Below are positions 25,606-33,732 of a stretch of 64,000 bases of DNA, piece after piece. Numbering within the stretch: position 1 is the first letter of the stretch; each line of letters starts with the position of its first letter. The stretch is from an uncultured Eubacteriales bacterium (lineage in GTDB: Bacteria; Bacillota; Clostridia; Christensenellales; Borkfalkiaceae), in assembly GCA_900542935.1 (NCBI GenBank), contig UQPN01000007.1:1-64000 (forward strand). Reading direction: 5' to 3'. Position numbers and translations under genes: made by a program. The notes under the pieces are model-generated. The model did not search any database. It was not told the DNA's origin and saw only the letters and a program-made list of their open reading frames with translations.

Positions 25606-26772
25606 ATGAAAAAGTTTTTTACCAGCGAAAGCGTTACGGAGGGGCATCCCGATAAAGTCTGCGATCAGATCGCAGACGCCGTTTTAGACGCAATTTTAAA
25701 GCAGGATCCCGCGGCGCGCGCCGCAATCGAATGTTGCGCCGCATACGACGGACTTCTGATTATGGGCGAAGTTACGGCAAACGCCGTCGTCGATTACGAA
25801 GTCGTCGCGCGCGAAACCATCCGTAAAATCGGGTATACGTTCGGCTCGTTCAATGCCGATACGGTGAAAATCACGCTCGCGGTGCACGGTCAGTCGGCGG
25901 ATATCGCGCTCGGCGTCAACGATTCCGCGGAAAAGAAATCGGGCGAGGAAACGGATGAAGCCGCAACGCTCGGCGCGGGCGATCAGGGTATGATGTTCGG
26001 CTATGCCTGCCGCGAAACGGCGGAATTGATGCCGCTGCCCGTTATGCTTGCGCACAAGCTTTCCATGCGCCTTGCCGAAGTAAGAAAGAGCGGTAAGCTT
26101 TCCTATCTCCGCCCGGACGGAAAAACGCAGGTTACCGTAGAATATAACGGCGGCGCGCCCGTGCGCGTGGATACCGTGGTGGTTTCCGCGCAGCACAACG
26201 AAGCCGTTTCGCAGGAACAATTACGCAAAGATGTCAAAAAATTCGTCATCGACGAGGTTGTGAAAGACTACGCCGACGAAAACACGAAATATTTCATCAA
26301 CCCCACGGGGCGTTTCGAAATCGGCGGACCGGAGGGAGATTCGGGGCTGACGGGCAGAAAAATCATCGTGGATACGTACGGCGGCATGTGCGCGCACGGC
26401 GGCGGTTCGTTTTCCGGCAAGGATCCCACCAAGGTAGACAGAAGCGCCACGTACTTCTGCCGTTATGCGGCGAAAAACGCCGTGGCGGCGGGACTTGCGG
26501 ATAAAATGGAAATTCAGGTGGCGTATGCCATCGGCGTGGCGAATCCCGTTTCCGTGTTCGTGGATACGTTCGGTACGGGAAAACTGCCGGACGACAGGCT
26601 GGCGGAAATTTTAAAGAAAGAATTCGATTTCCGTCCGTACGCGATTATCCGTACGCTGGGTTTGCGCGCGCCCGTGTACGCGCAGACGGCGGCATACGGG
26701 CACTTCGGCAGAGAGGGCTTCCTGTGGGAGCGCACCGATCGCGTTGACGATTTGAAAAAATACCTTAATTAA
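25606..26772 (+). CDS. metK: S-adenosylmethionine synthetase
   Basis: Makes S-adenosylmethionine from methionine and ATP; cytoplasmic and essential. The 388-residue chain has the full family length. It shows SESVTEGHPDKVCDQIADA at the N-terminus, the hexapeptide-type motif GAGDQGMMFGYA, and the glycine-rich active-site loop GGGSFSGKDPTKVDRS. The start at 25606 follows AGAGGA; the open frame extends 83 codons upstream through the promoter and is not coding there. bioY begins 10 bp after the stop and probably shares the transcript. The leader structure suggests that expression is controlled after initiation. Confidence 0.97.
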   Translation: MKKFFTSESVTEGHPDKVCDQIADAVLDAILKQDPAARAAIECCAAYDGLLIMGEVTANAVVDYEVVARETIRKIGYTFGSFNADTVKITLAVHGQSADIALGVNDSAEKKSGEETDEAATLGAGDQGMMFGYACRETAELMPLPVMLAHKLSMRLAEVRKSGKLSYLRPDGKTQVTVEYNGGAPVRVDTVVVSAQHNEAVSQEQLRKDVKKFVIDEVVKDYADENTKYFINPTGRFEIGGPEGDSGLTGRKIIVDTYGGMCAHGGGSFSGKDPTKVDRSATYFCRYAAKNAVAAGLADKMEIQVAYAIGVANPVSVFVDTFGTGKLPDDRLAEILKKEFDFRPYAIIRTLGLRAPVYAQTAAYGHFGREGFLWERTDRVDDLKKYLN

Positions 26773-26782
26773 GGAAAAGCAT

Positions 26783-27409
26783 ATGACGAACGAAACGAAA
26801 CAGGTAAAACTCCATTCCCGCGGCGGCGCGAAACGCCTTGCCCGCATCGCGCTGTTTACGGCGCTGATGGCGGTGTGCGCGCAGATTTCTATTCCGCTGC
26901 CGGGCGGCGTGCCCATCACGCTGCAGACGCTGGCGGTGATGCTGGCTTCGATCGCGCTGGGGTTCGACGGCGTGGCGGCGGTTGCCGTGTATGTGTTTTT
27001 AGGACTCGTCGGCGTGCCGGTGTTCTACAAATTCGGCGCTACGGCAAGCCTCGTAAGTCCCACGGGCGGCTATATCGTGGGCTTTTTACCGATGTCCGCT
27101 TTGATGGCAACCATCATAAAAACCTTTGAAAAACGCAACGAAAACGGCTTGAAACCCGCGGAAAAACGCGGCGGCGCGCGCAGATGTTTCCTTGTTTTCG
27201 CCATCGCTTCGCTCCTCGGCACGATTGTTTGCTATACGTTCGGTTCGGCGTGGCTCATCGGACTGTTCGCGCTGAAAGGCGTCGAAAAATCCATCGGGTC
27301 CGTGCTTTCCGTGTGCGTGGTGCCGTTTATTCTGCCCGACCTTTTAAAAATAGCTCTTGCCTCGTACCTCGGCGCGGTAATGCGCAAAACCGTACGCAAA
27401 AACGCGTAA
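26783..27409 (+). CDS. bioY: Biotin transporter BioY (ECF S component)
   Basis: The substrate-binding membrane subunit of a biotin energy-coupling-factor transporter. The 208-residue chain has six hydrophobic helices and the family motifs PGGVPITLQTLAVMLA and SPTGGYIVGFLP. A basic loop (KTFEKRNENGLKPAEKRGG, about residues 112-130) is longer than usual. No EcfA/EcfT genes are adjacent, so it must rely on a shared module elsewhere. It follows metK by 10 bp with AAGGA ahead of the ATG. After the stop there is an A-rich stretch and then the promoter of the next unit. Confidence 0.9.
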   Translation: MTNETKQVKLHSRGGAKRLARIALFTALMAVCAQISIPLPGGVPITLQTLAVMLASIALGFDGVAAVAVYVFLGLVGVPVFYKFGATASLVSPTGGYIVGFLPMSALMATIIKTFEKRNENGLKPAEKRGGARRCFLVFAIASLLGTIVCYTFGSAWLIGLFALKGVEKSIGSVLSVCVVPFILPDLLKIALASYLGAVMRKTVRKNA

Positions 27410-27584
27410 AAACGTGTAAAAATGCCTGAAAAAAGGCGAAAAAAGCCCGAAAAAACCTTGAAAATAAGGGGAAAAAAACCGAAAAACACCGAAAATTTGC
27501 CTGATTTCCGCCGATTTCAAACACGAAACAGCCGATTTCAGACAAATTTTTTTTGATTTTTTACACTTTTTGCCCTAAAAACGC

Positions 27585-27642
27585 TTTACTTTTATTTTTC
27601 GACGCGCTATAATATACCCATAATCACTTTAACAAATTAAAG
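27585..27642 (+). promoter_or_regulatory. Promoter and palindromic operator of the amino-acid ABC importer
   Basis: TTTACT (27585), 17 bp and a perfect TATAAT (27608) form the promoter. A perfect inverted repeat, CTTTAA-CAAA-TTAAAG (27627-27642), sits just after the likely start site, where a repressor would block transcription. A related GTTAAAG follows at 27652. The regulator is unknown; the YerC/TrpR-like protein at the end of the same gene cluster is one candidate. Confidence 0.55.
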
Positions 27643-27699
27643 CGATAAATCGTTAAAGCAAAGTAAAAAATCAAATTGAAAAAGAGAGGAGTTACAAAA

Positions 27700-28506
27700 A
27701 TGAAAAAAGGCATGAAACTGATGGCGGGCGTGCTTGCGGCGGCAAGCGTATTTGCATTCGGGTTTGCGGGCTCGGCTTGCAAAGAAGAAAAAACGGAAAA
27801 CGTGCTGGTGGTGGGCTACACCGATTACGAGCCGATGAACTATAAAGACGAAAACGGCGTGCTGACGGGCTTCGATACCGAGCTGGCGCAGGAAACGTTC
27901 ACGCGCCTCGGCTACACCGTGCGCTTCAAGGAGATCGAGTGGGGAAACAAATACATGGAGCTGGACGGCGGCACGATCGACTGCATCTGGAACGGCTTCA
28001 CCTGGAACTGCGCGGACGACGACGGCACGAACAGAAGCGATAAAATCGATTTCTCGGTGCCGTATATGCAGAACGCGCAATGCGTGGTGCGCGGCGCGAA
28101 CGAAACGGAGCTGACCGACGCGGCGCAGTTCGACGGCAAGTCGGTGGCGTTCGAAGGGGGGTCCGCGGGCGAATCGTACGTGGGCGGCATCGAGGGGGTT
28201 ACCATTAACAAAAAGGACGTAACCTCGCAGATGGACGCGATTAAAGCGGTGAACACGGGCACGGCGCAGTACGCGATTGTGGACGTATTGCTGGCGCAGA
28301 AGCTGGCGGGCAAGGGCGATTATACCAACCTTGTTATAAACGAGGGCATCGCCATAGAAAAAGAGGAATACGCCGTGGGCTTCAAAAAGGGAAGCGAACT
28401 TACCGCGAAAGTGAACGGCGTGTTTAAAACGCTTGCCGAGAACGGTTTTGCGGCGACGCTTGCCGAAAAATACGGGCTGACGAATTCGCTGCTGCTTACG
28501 AAATAA
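27700..28506 (+). CDS. Amino-acid ABC transporter substrate-binding lipoprotein
   Basis: An extracellular lipoprotein (268 residues) that captures a polar amino acid and delivers it to the permease encoded next. The signal ends in GFAGSAC with lipid-carrying Cys27. The mature part is an SBP_bac_3-type fold: VLVVGYTDYEPMNYKDENGVLTGFD is the family's opening, followed by the DGGTIDCIWNGFTW segment and the IDFSVPYMQNAQ block around the ligand. I chose ATG 27700, which follows AGAGGAG; an upstream in-frame start is not supported. It is the first gene of a four-gene cluster. Confidence 0.92.
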   Translation: MKKGMKLMAGVLAAASVFAFGFAGSACKEEKTENVLVVGYTDYEPMNYKDENGVLTGFDTELAQETFTRLGYTVRFKEIEWGNKYMELDGGTIDCIWNGFTWNCADDDGTNRSDKIDFSVPYMQNAQCVVRGANETELTDAAQFDGKSVAFEGGSAGESYVGGIEGVTINKKDVTSQMDAIKAVNTGTAQYAIVDVLLAQKLAGKGDYTNLVINEGIAIEKEEYAVGFKKGSELTAKVNGVFKTLAENGFAATLAEKYGLTNSLLLTK

Positions 28507-28534
28507 ACGATAAACTACAAGGAAAAATTTTGAA

Positions 28535-29233
28535 ATGACGTTTTTACAGGTTACGCAAAGCCTTCTGAAAGGCTTTGCCGTAACGGGGCTGCTGTTTATC
28601 TTAACGCTTTTGATAGCGATACCTCTGGGGCTTGCGATCTGCTTTTGTTCGATGAGCAGATTCAAGCCCCTGCGGTGCGTTTCCAAGACGTTTGTGTGGA
28701 TTATCCGCGGCGTGCCGTTAATGCTTCAATTATTTGTGATTTACTATCTGCCGCGCTATTTTTCCGCTTCCGGCGCCAACTTCTGGGGAAAGCTGGATAA
28801 CAAGCTGTATTTCAGCTACGGCATCGAATTCGGCGGGGCGTTTATCGCCACTTTAATTGCCTTTGCTATCAATTACGCCTGCTATTTTTCGGAAATTTAC
28901 CGCGGCGGCATTCAGAGCATCCCCAAAGGGCAGTACGAGGCGGGCAAGGTACTGGGCATGACGAAAGGCGAAATTTTCCGCAAGGTGATTCTGGCGCAGG
29001 TTTTAAAAAACATTCTTGCGCCGATGAGCAACGAGGTGATTACGCTGGTGAAAGATACCGCGCTGGCGCGCGTGATCGGCGTGGTGGAAATCATCAAAGT
29101 GGCGGACAGGTTTGCCAGCAAGGCGCTGATATGGCCGCTTTTCTATACGGGGGCGTTTTATCTTGTCGCCGTGGGCGCGTTGACGTTGCTTTTCGGGTAT
29201 CTTGAAAAGAAGCTTTCGTACTATAAGGTGTAA
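28535..29233 (+). CDS. Amino-acid ABC transporter permease (HisM/GlnP type)
   Basis: The 232-residue membrane subunit of a polar amino-acid importer. The family's N-terminal signature is seen in LLKGFAVTGLLFIL and VIRGVPLMLQL-like sequence (WIIRGVPLMLQLFVIYY). The ATPase-contacting EAA loop is YEAGKVLGMTKGEIFRKVIL, and NEVITLVKDTAL follows as usual. Five hydrophobic helices are visible. It lies between the binding-protein and ATPase genes. There is one permease gene, so a homodimer is expected. Confidence 0.92.
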   Translation: MTFLQVTQSLLKGFAVTGLLFILTLLIAIPLGLAICFCSMSRFKPLRCVSKTFVWIIRGVPLMLQLFVIYYLPRYFSASGANFWGKLDNKLYFSYGIEFGGAFIATLIAFAINYACYFSEIYRGGIQSIPKGQYEAGKVLGMTKGEIFRKVILAQVLKNILAPMSNEVITLVKDTALARVIGVVEIIKVADRFASKALIWPLFYTGAFYLVAVGALTLLFGYLEKKLSYYKV

Positions 29234-29244
29234 CGGGTGAAAAC

Positions 29245-30090
29245 ATGGCGTTTTTAGAAGTGCGGGATATGCGGAAAAATTTCGGCGGCACGGAAGTTTT
29301 AAAAGGCGTTTCGTTCTCGCTGGAAAAAGGGAAAGTGCTTGCCGTAATCGGTTCGTCCGGCAACGGCAAAACCACGTTGTTGCGCTGCCTGAACGGGCTG
29401 GAAGAGGCGGACGGCGGCAGCGTTACGGTAGACGGCGTTACCGCGAATTACGGCGCGACGACCGAAGAAAATGCGGAAAACGGCGGAAAAAAACCGAAAA
29501 AGAAGAAGCGCGCGGCGGAAAAAGGCGCGGAAAACAGGGATTTTACGCTGGTGTTTCAGAATTTTCAGCTGTTTCCGCAGTACACGGCGAAGCGGAACGT
29601 TTCGCTGGCGGCGGATTTAAGCGAGCTGCGGGCGCTGAAAACCGAGAAACTGCCGCGCAAAGAAAAAAGCGCGCTGAAAAAACAAATCAGGGAAAAGAAC
29701 GACGAGAACGCGCGGCGGCTGCTGGAAAAAGTGGGATTGGCGGAAAAATGCGCCGCCTACCCGTGCGAGCTTTCGGGCGGGCAGCAACAGCGCGTGGCGA
29801 TTGCGCGCGCTCTGGCGTTGCAGCCGAAAATTCTGTGCTTCGACGAGCCGACTTCCGCGCTGGACCCGCACCTGACGGGTGAAATTTCGGCGCTGATCAA
29901 CGAGCTGAAAGCGGAGGGGCGCACGATGATTGTGGTAACGCACGAAATGGAGTTTGCGCGGAGCGTGGCGGACGAAATTTTATTTTTGCACGAGGGCAAA
30001 GCGGAGGAAAGCGGCAGCGCGGCGGAAGCGTTCGGCGCCCCGAAAAGCGCGCTTTTCAAGGCGTTTATCGACGGCGGAAAAAATAAATAA
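29245..30090 (+). CDS. Amino-acid ABC transporter ATPase with two insertions
   Basis: The motor of the amino-acid importer, in the GlnQ/HisP class. It shows Walker A GSSGNGKT (36-43), the Q-loop at Gln105 (LVFQNFQLFPQ), the signature LSGGQQQR (177-184), Walker B LCFDEP and the switch His in VVTHEME. At 281 residues it is about 40 longer than usual GlnQ. The extra length sits in two Lys/Glu-rich insertions: residues about 70-98 (before the Q-loop) and about 122-155 (in the helical domain). Both are on the surface of the known fold and may be flexible. The gene follows the permease by 11 bp. Confidence 0.9.
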   Translation: MAFLEVRDMRKNFGGTEVLKGVSFSLEKGKVLAVIGSSGNGKTTLLRCLNGLEEADGGSVTVDGVTANYGATTEENAENGGKKPKKKKRAAEKGAENRDFTLVFQNFQLFPQYTAKRNVSLAADLSELRALKTEKLPRKEKSALKKQIREKNDENARRLLEKVGLAEKCAAYPCELSGGQQQRVAIARALALQPKILCFDEPTSALDPHLTGEISALINELKAEGRTMIVVTHEMEFARSVADEILFLHEGKAEESGSAAEAFGAPKSALFKAFIDGGKNK

Positions 30091-30109
30091 AGGGGGCAGC
30101 GGTTGAATT

Positions 30110-30409
30110 ATGGTGAAAACGCAACAACAGGAAACGGAAATGGAAAAGGTGCTTTACGAAACTTTTCTTGCGTGCAAAACGGCGGAGGACGTAAAGGCGC
30201 TGCTGGAAGATTTGTGCACGTACACGGAAACGGAGCAGATGGCGCAACGGGCGAAAGCGGCGCAGCTTTTAAAAGCGGGTAAAACGTATACGGAAGTGAT
30301 TGCCGCCACGAATATTTCTTCGGCAACGCTTTCCAGAGTGTCGAGGTGCGTGCGCCACGGCAGCGGCGGCTATGAAAAATTTGTGCCGCAGGCGGAAAAG
30401 GAGGATTGA
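30110..30409 (+). CDS. YerC/YecD family TrpR-like DNA-binding protein
   Basis: A 99-residue all-helical protein of the TrpR-related YerC/YecD family. A helix-turn-helix is visible in AGKTYTEVIAATNISSATLSRVSRC (split here as GKTYTEVIAATNI then SSATLSRVSRC, about residues 64-87), followed by the family's GGYEKFVP end. TrpR relatives repress amino-acid genes; the role of YerC is not established. It is 19 bp after the importer ATPase gene, so it may well control that transport operon, which has a palindromic operator-like site at its promoter. Confidence 0.88.
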   Translation: MVKTQQQETEMEKVLYETFLACKTAEDVKALLEDLCTYTETEQMAQRAKAAQLLKAGKTYTEVIAATNISSATLSRVSRCVRHGSGGYEKFVPQAEKED

Positions 30410-30440
30410 CGGAAAGCGGCGGATAATTACCGTAATTTTA

Positions 30441-30494
30441 GCCTTCCCCTTGGGGGGAAGGTGGATGAAGCGCAGCTTCGGACGAATGAGGGGC
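30441..30494 (-). repeat. Palindromic repeat element, copy 1
   Basis: A copy of the window's dispersed repeat in reverse orientation: an outer palindrome CCTTCCCC/GGGGGGAAGG, an inner palindrome GAAGCGCAGCTTC and the conserved tail ACGAATGAGGGGC. Other copies lie at 30.7, 30.8, 31.4, 31.5, 38.6, 38.8 and 40.5 kb. Confidence 0.8.
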
Positions 30495-30701
30495 AGCTCT
30501 GTATAACGATATACTTGAAATAAAAGAAGCGCTATTTTGCGTTTGAAAGGCGCTTTGTGGAAACAAGAGGCTGCCTGTCGCCGATGTCGGCTATGAGAAA
30601 ACAGGGTGCGCCTCTTTGTTCGAAAAATTTTGTTAAGGCAATTTTTCAAACAAAAAAGAAAAGCAGGCTTTTCTTCATCACCTTGCATTGTGGAAAATCG
30701 G

Positions 30702-30779
30702 CTGCCCCTCATCACCTCGCTTCGCAAGGAGCTTCCCCCCGAGGGGAAGCTCCTTGCGAAGCGGCTGACAATTTTCAGT
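30702..30779 (+). repeat. Palindromic repeat element, copy 2, with a perfect 20-bp inverted repeat
   Basis: The conserved CCCCTCATCACC is followed by a perfect 20-bp inverted repeat (30719-30738 with 30743-30762) around a CCGA loop. In RNA this would be a very stable hairpin. The stretch 30495-30701 before it has no supported gene. Confidence 0.85.
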
Positions 30780-30804
30780 AGGCAAGGGGAAGCCTTGAAA
30801 AGGG

Positions 30805-30894
30805 CTGAGGCTGTTATTAGAGCAAAAAAAATCGAACAAGGTACGCCCCTCATCAGTCAACTATGTTGACAGCTTCCCCCCAAGGGGAAGCCTT
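30805..30894 (+). repeat. 90-bp direct repeat, left copy (contains palindromic element copy 3)
   Basis: This 90-bp segment recurs at 31470-31559 with one substitution and two homopolymer-length differences. It includes CCCCTCATCAGTC, the inner palindrome GTCAACTATGTTGAC and the outer palindrome CTTCCCC/GGGGAAG. The two copies bracket the DUF559 gene. Confidence 0.9.
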
Positions 30895-30969
30895 GAAAAA
30901 GGCTAACAATTTTCAGCAGACAAGGGGAAGCCTTGAAAAATAAGGGATAGAATTTGAATACCGAAAAAA

Positions 30970-31323
30970 ATGAAACGACATAAAAATACGGAATTAACGC
31001 GGTTTTCAAAAGATTTGCGCGCGGGTATGACGAAAGAGGAAAAGAAACTCTGGTATGAGTTTTTAAAGGAGTTGCCCGTTACGATAAACCGCCAGAAAGT
31101 TTTCGGCAATTATATCGCCGATTTTTATTGCGCGCAGTATAAAGTGGCGATAGAACTGGACGGCTCGCAACATTTTTCCGATGTCGGCGATGCTTACGAT
31201 AAAGAACGGACGAAGTATTTTACGGATTTGGGGATTAAAGTCTTACGATATAGCAATCTTGAAATCAAGAAAAATTTTCGCGGCGTTTGCGAAGATATTT
31301 TAAAATATATTCCTGTATATTGA
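30970..31323 (+). CDS. DUF559 nuclease-like protein
   Basis: A 117-residue protein of the DUF559 family, which has a very-short-patch-repair-like (Vsr, PD-(D/E)XK) fold. The core is visible in RQKVFGNYIADFYCAQYKVAI: Asp51 in ADFYC and Glu62-x-Asp64 in AIELDGSQH are the likely metal ligands. YDKERTKYFTDLGIKVLRYS is the other family block. Activity is not proven for most members. The gene stands alone, with repeat elements on both sides (30805-30894 and 31391-31559), suggesting that gene and repeats moved or amplified as one unit. There is no strong ribosome site before the ATG. Confidence 0.85.
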   Translation: MKRHKNTELTRFSKDLRAGMTKEEKKLWYEFLKELPVTINRQKVFGNYIADFYCAQYKVAIELDGSQHFSDVGDAYDKERTKYFTDLGIKVLRYSNLEIKKNFRGVCEDILKYIPVY

Positions 31324-31390
31324 TTTCGGCTTCCTTGAAGGAAGCCTTTATTATTTCTATAATATCGGCTTATTTTATTTCTATAATACC

Positions 31391-31462
31391 GGCTATGAGA
31401 AAACAAGGTACGCCCCTCATCAGTCAACTACGTTGACAGCTTCCCCCCGAGGGGAAGCCTTG
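31391..31462 (+). repeat. Palindromic repeat element, copy 4
   Basis: GGCTATGAGAAAACAAGGTA, then CCCCTCATCAGTC, inner palindrome GTCAACTACGTTGAC and outer palindrome CTTCCCC/GGGGAAG. The opening GGCTATGAGAAAACA also occurs on the left side of the DUF559 gene at 30589, so the duplicated unit is larger than the palindrome. Confidence 0.8.
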
Positions 31463-31469
31463 AAAAAGG

Positions 31470-31559
31470 CTGAGCCTGTTATTAGAGCAAAAAAATCGAA
31501 CAAGGTACGCCCCTCATCAGTCAACTATGTTGACAGCTTCCCCCCCAAGGGGAAGCCTT
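31470..31559 (+). repeat. 90-bp direct repeat, right copy (palindromic element copy 5)
   Basis: Near-identical partner of 30805-30894. It is followed by a T-rich end that could work as a terminator. From 31560 to 31696 the sequence is AT-rich with a TATAAT at 31672 and a GATATT/AATATC inverted repeat, probably the control region of the next gene. Confidence 0.9.
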
Positions 31560-31696
31560 TTTTGCTTATATATATTTGTGTTACACCATATTATTATTGA
31601 TATTTGTCAAAATATCGAGTATCACACGATATTACCGCTTGACACTAATCATATTTTCAATCATTAACTTCTATAATATGTTTATAGGAGCTAAGA

Positions 31697-32011
31697 ATGT
31701 CGATTCAAGAAATAATACTTCGCATAAGCCTGATGCGAACCGAAGCAAATTTGTCCGCACGTGAGCTCAGCGGGCGGATAGGAAAAAGCGGAAGCTATAT
31801 CAATGCGCTTGAAGCGCAGAAAGGCGGTTTCGAGCCGTCGCTTTCGGCGCTGCTGGATATGATTGAAGTGTGCGGGAAAACGCCCGAAGAGTTTTTCTAT
31901 CACGACCCCGCGCAGTACAGGCAGGATATGGAGCTGTTGCAGCATTTCAAAAAGCTGACGCCCGAACAGAAAGCGGCGATTCTGACGTTGGTGGAAAAGT
32001 TTCTGGCGTAA
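31697..32011 (+). CDS. XRE-family transcriptional regulator
   Basis: A 104-residue protein with one HTH_XRE domain in the N-terminal two-thirds (ISLMRTEANLSARELSGRIG, then SGSYINALEAQKGGFEPSLS as the recognition part), followed by a short helical tail for dimerisation. Such single-domain proteins usually repress their own or neighbouring genes. A GGAG ribosome site precedes the ATG, and a TATAAT lies 20 bp upstream. It is 30 bp ahead of the comEC-like gene and may share its transcript; no target can be named. Confidence 0.85.
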   Translation: MSIQEIILRISLMRTEANLSARELSGRIGKSGSYINALEAQKGGFEPSLSALLDMIEVCGKTPEEFFYHDPAQYRQDMELLQHFKKLTPEQKAAILTLVEKFLA

Positions 32012-32041
32012 TCCGGGGGGATTTTTACGAAAGACGGGGAA

Positions 32042-33670
32042 ATGCGCGGGAATGTTTCCGCGCGCGGTTGGCATAGAATATTTGCGGGACGGCTGTTTAA
32101 TTTCCGTCCCGCTTTGTCGTGTGCGGTTGCGATTGCCGTCGGTATTCTGTTTGCCGTAAAGCTGCGCTTTTACGGGGTGCGCGCCGCGGCGGCGCCGCTG
32201 GCGGCGGGACTGATTTTTGCGGCGGCTTGCGCGTGTTTTACCCTCGGAAACGAAGCGGCGGAATGTCCGGCAAAACGATGGCGGGTGCGGTTGGCGCGGT
32301 TTTTCGCCGTGTGCGTCGGCTTTTTTGCGGGCGCAGGCGATTTTTATCTGTACGCGGCGCGGTACGAATCGGCGGCGGACGTAAGCGGAATAACGTACGT
32401 AACGGCGCTGGTGGAAGAATCGCGCGAAACGGATAAAGGCGTGTGGTATATGCTGAAAAACGTATCGTTCGACGGGCGCGCGGCAGAGGGGAAACTGGCG
32501 TTGTACATGTACGCGGCGGGAAGTAAGAAAATCGCGGACGAGGGGAGCATGGTGGCGTTCAACGCGGAAATTTCGGCGAACACCGCCTGGACGGACGAGG
32601 AAAACGGGAGAGAAAACCGCGCCTACGAGTGGCGGCGGGATTTGCGCTACGAGGCGGCGGCTTGTAAAAACTTCCGCGTGATCGGAAACGCCGCGGGGCT
32701 GTTTACGCGCATGCGTTTGCGGCTGAAAGAGGCGTTGAAGAAGTCGGCTTCGCCCGAAGCGTACGCGCTGGGCACGGCGGTTTTGACGGGCGATACGGCG
32801 GAGATGGACGGCGAGCTGCTGGATAGCTTCCGTTACGGCGGCGTGGCGCATATTTTTGCGGTTTCGGGCTTGCACGTAGGCGCGTTGTTCGCCTTTTTGC
32901 TTGCGATTTTTTCGAAACGGCGTGCGTTGCCCGGCGCGGCGAAATGGCTGATTGCGGCGGGTGTGCTGGCGTTTTACGGGGGCATTTGCGGGTTTTCGGC
33001 AAGCGTGGCGCGCGCGATCGTGATGTGTCTTGCGTTTTATGCGGATAAATTGTTCGGCGGCAAGCGCGATTCGGCGGAGAGCATGGGCAAAGCGGCGGCG
33101 TTGGTGCAGGCGGTATCGCCTGCGGCGATTTTCGACGCGGGATTTCTGCTTTCGTTCGGCGCCGTGGCGGGAATTTTAAGTTTGTCGCCCGTGATTTCGC
33201 GGCTGCTTTCGGCGTGGATTCCCGCGCGCGGAAGAGGTAGAAAGGCGCTGCGCGGGGCGGTGGCGGCGGTTTCGGTATCGCTGGGTGCAACGGCGGTAAC
33301 GCTGCCCGTGATGTGCCGTTGCTTCGGGTACGTATCGGGGGTTTCGCTGCTTCTGAACGTTTTTATCGTGCCGCTTGTTTCGGCGGCGTTTCCCGTGTTT
33401 CTGGCGCTTGCCGCGGTTGCCGCGGCGGTGCCGCCGCTGGCGGGCGCGGCGTTGTATCTGCCGTCTTTGGCGCTTTCGGGGCTGAGCACGCTGTTTTATG
33501 CGGCGGATTTTTCGGCGTTCGCGATAGAATTTCCGTTTTCGGCGGTTTCGCTTGTCGGGTATTACGGGGCGTGCCTTTGCGCGGGAGATAAGGTGAATTT
33601 GCGCTACCGTGTGCGGGTTGCGGGGATTTTTGCGGGGCTGTTTGTATGTTCCGCCGGGTTTTTCCTGTAA
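32042..33670 (+). CDS. comEC: ComEC/Rec2-like DNA uptake channel, lacking the nuclease-like domain
   Basis: A 542-residue polytopic membrane protein of the ComEC/Rec2 family, the channel through which single-stranded DNA enters competent cells. The N-terminal part holds two hydrophobic helices and a soluble OB-like region (DUF4131-like, about 100-210). The competence domain begins at about 230 with the family motif HIFAVSGLHVG and carries about eight helices. It ends at residue 542 without the C-terminal metallo-beta-lactamase-like domain (no HxHxDH motif) that full ComEC (about 750-800) has. The next gene, holA, is the usual neighbour of comEC in Firmicutes. The start is uncertain; the region is very GC-rich. 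Confidence 0.82.
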   Translation: MRGNVSARGWHRIFAGRLFNFRPALSCAVAIAVGILFAVKLRFYGVRAAAAPLAAGLIFAAACACFTLGNEAAECPAKRWRVRLARFFAVCVGFFAGAGDFYLYAARYESAADVSGITYVTALVEESRETDKGVWYMLKNVSFDGRAAEGKLALYMYAAGSKKIADEGSMVAFNAEISANTAWTDEENGRENRAYEWRRDLRYEAAACKNFRVIGNAAGLFTRMRLRLKEALKKSASPEAYALGTAVLTGDTAEMDGELLDSFRYGGVAHIFAVSGLHVGALFAFLLAIFSKRRALPGAAKWLIAAGVLAFYGGICGFSASVARAIVMCLAFYADKLFGGKRDSAESMGKAAALVQAVSPAAIFDAGFLLSFGAVAGILSLSPVISRLLSAWIPARGRGRKALRGAVAAVSVSLGATAVTLPVMCRCFGYVSGVSLLLNVFIVPLVSAAFPVFLALAAVAAAVPPLAGAALYLPSLALSGLSTLFYAADFSAFAIEFPFSAVSLVGYYGACLCAGDKVNLRYRVRVAGIFAGLFVCSAGFFL

Positions 33671-33697
33671 AAAATGGCGAAAGCGCGGCGCGGATTC

Positions 33698-33726
33698 TTG
33701 CGTTTTAAAAAGATGTGTGCTATAAT
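33698..33726 (+). promoter_or_regulatory. Promoter giving a leaderless holA mRNA
   Basis: TTGCGT (33698), 17 bp and a perfect TATAAT (33721-33726) stand 6 nt before the ATG at 33733. The transcript would start at the start codon itself. Confidence 0.65.
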
Positions 33727-33732
33727 ACTGCT

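Noticed and set aside
30441..31559. Possible CRISPR array
   Set aside because: The repeats are irregularly spaced, differ in length and orientation, enclose a gene, and no cas gene is near.
31639..31677. TTGACA and TATAAT before the XRE gene as a promoter pair
   Set aside because: The spacer is 27 bp; only the -10 box is acceptable.
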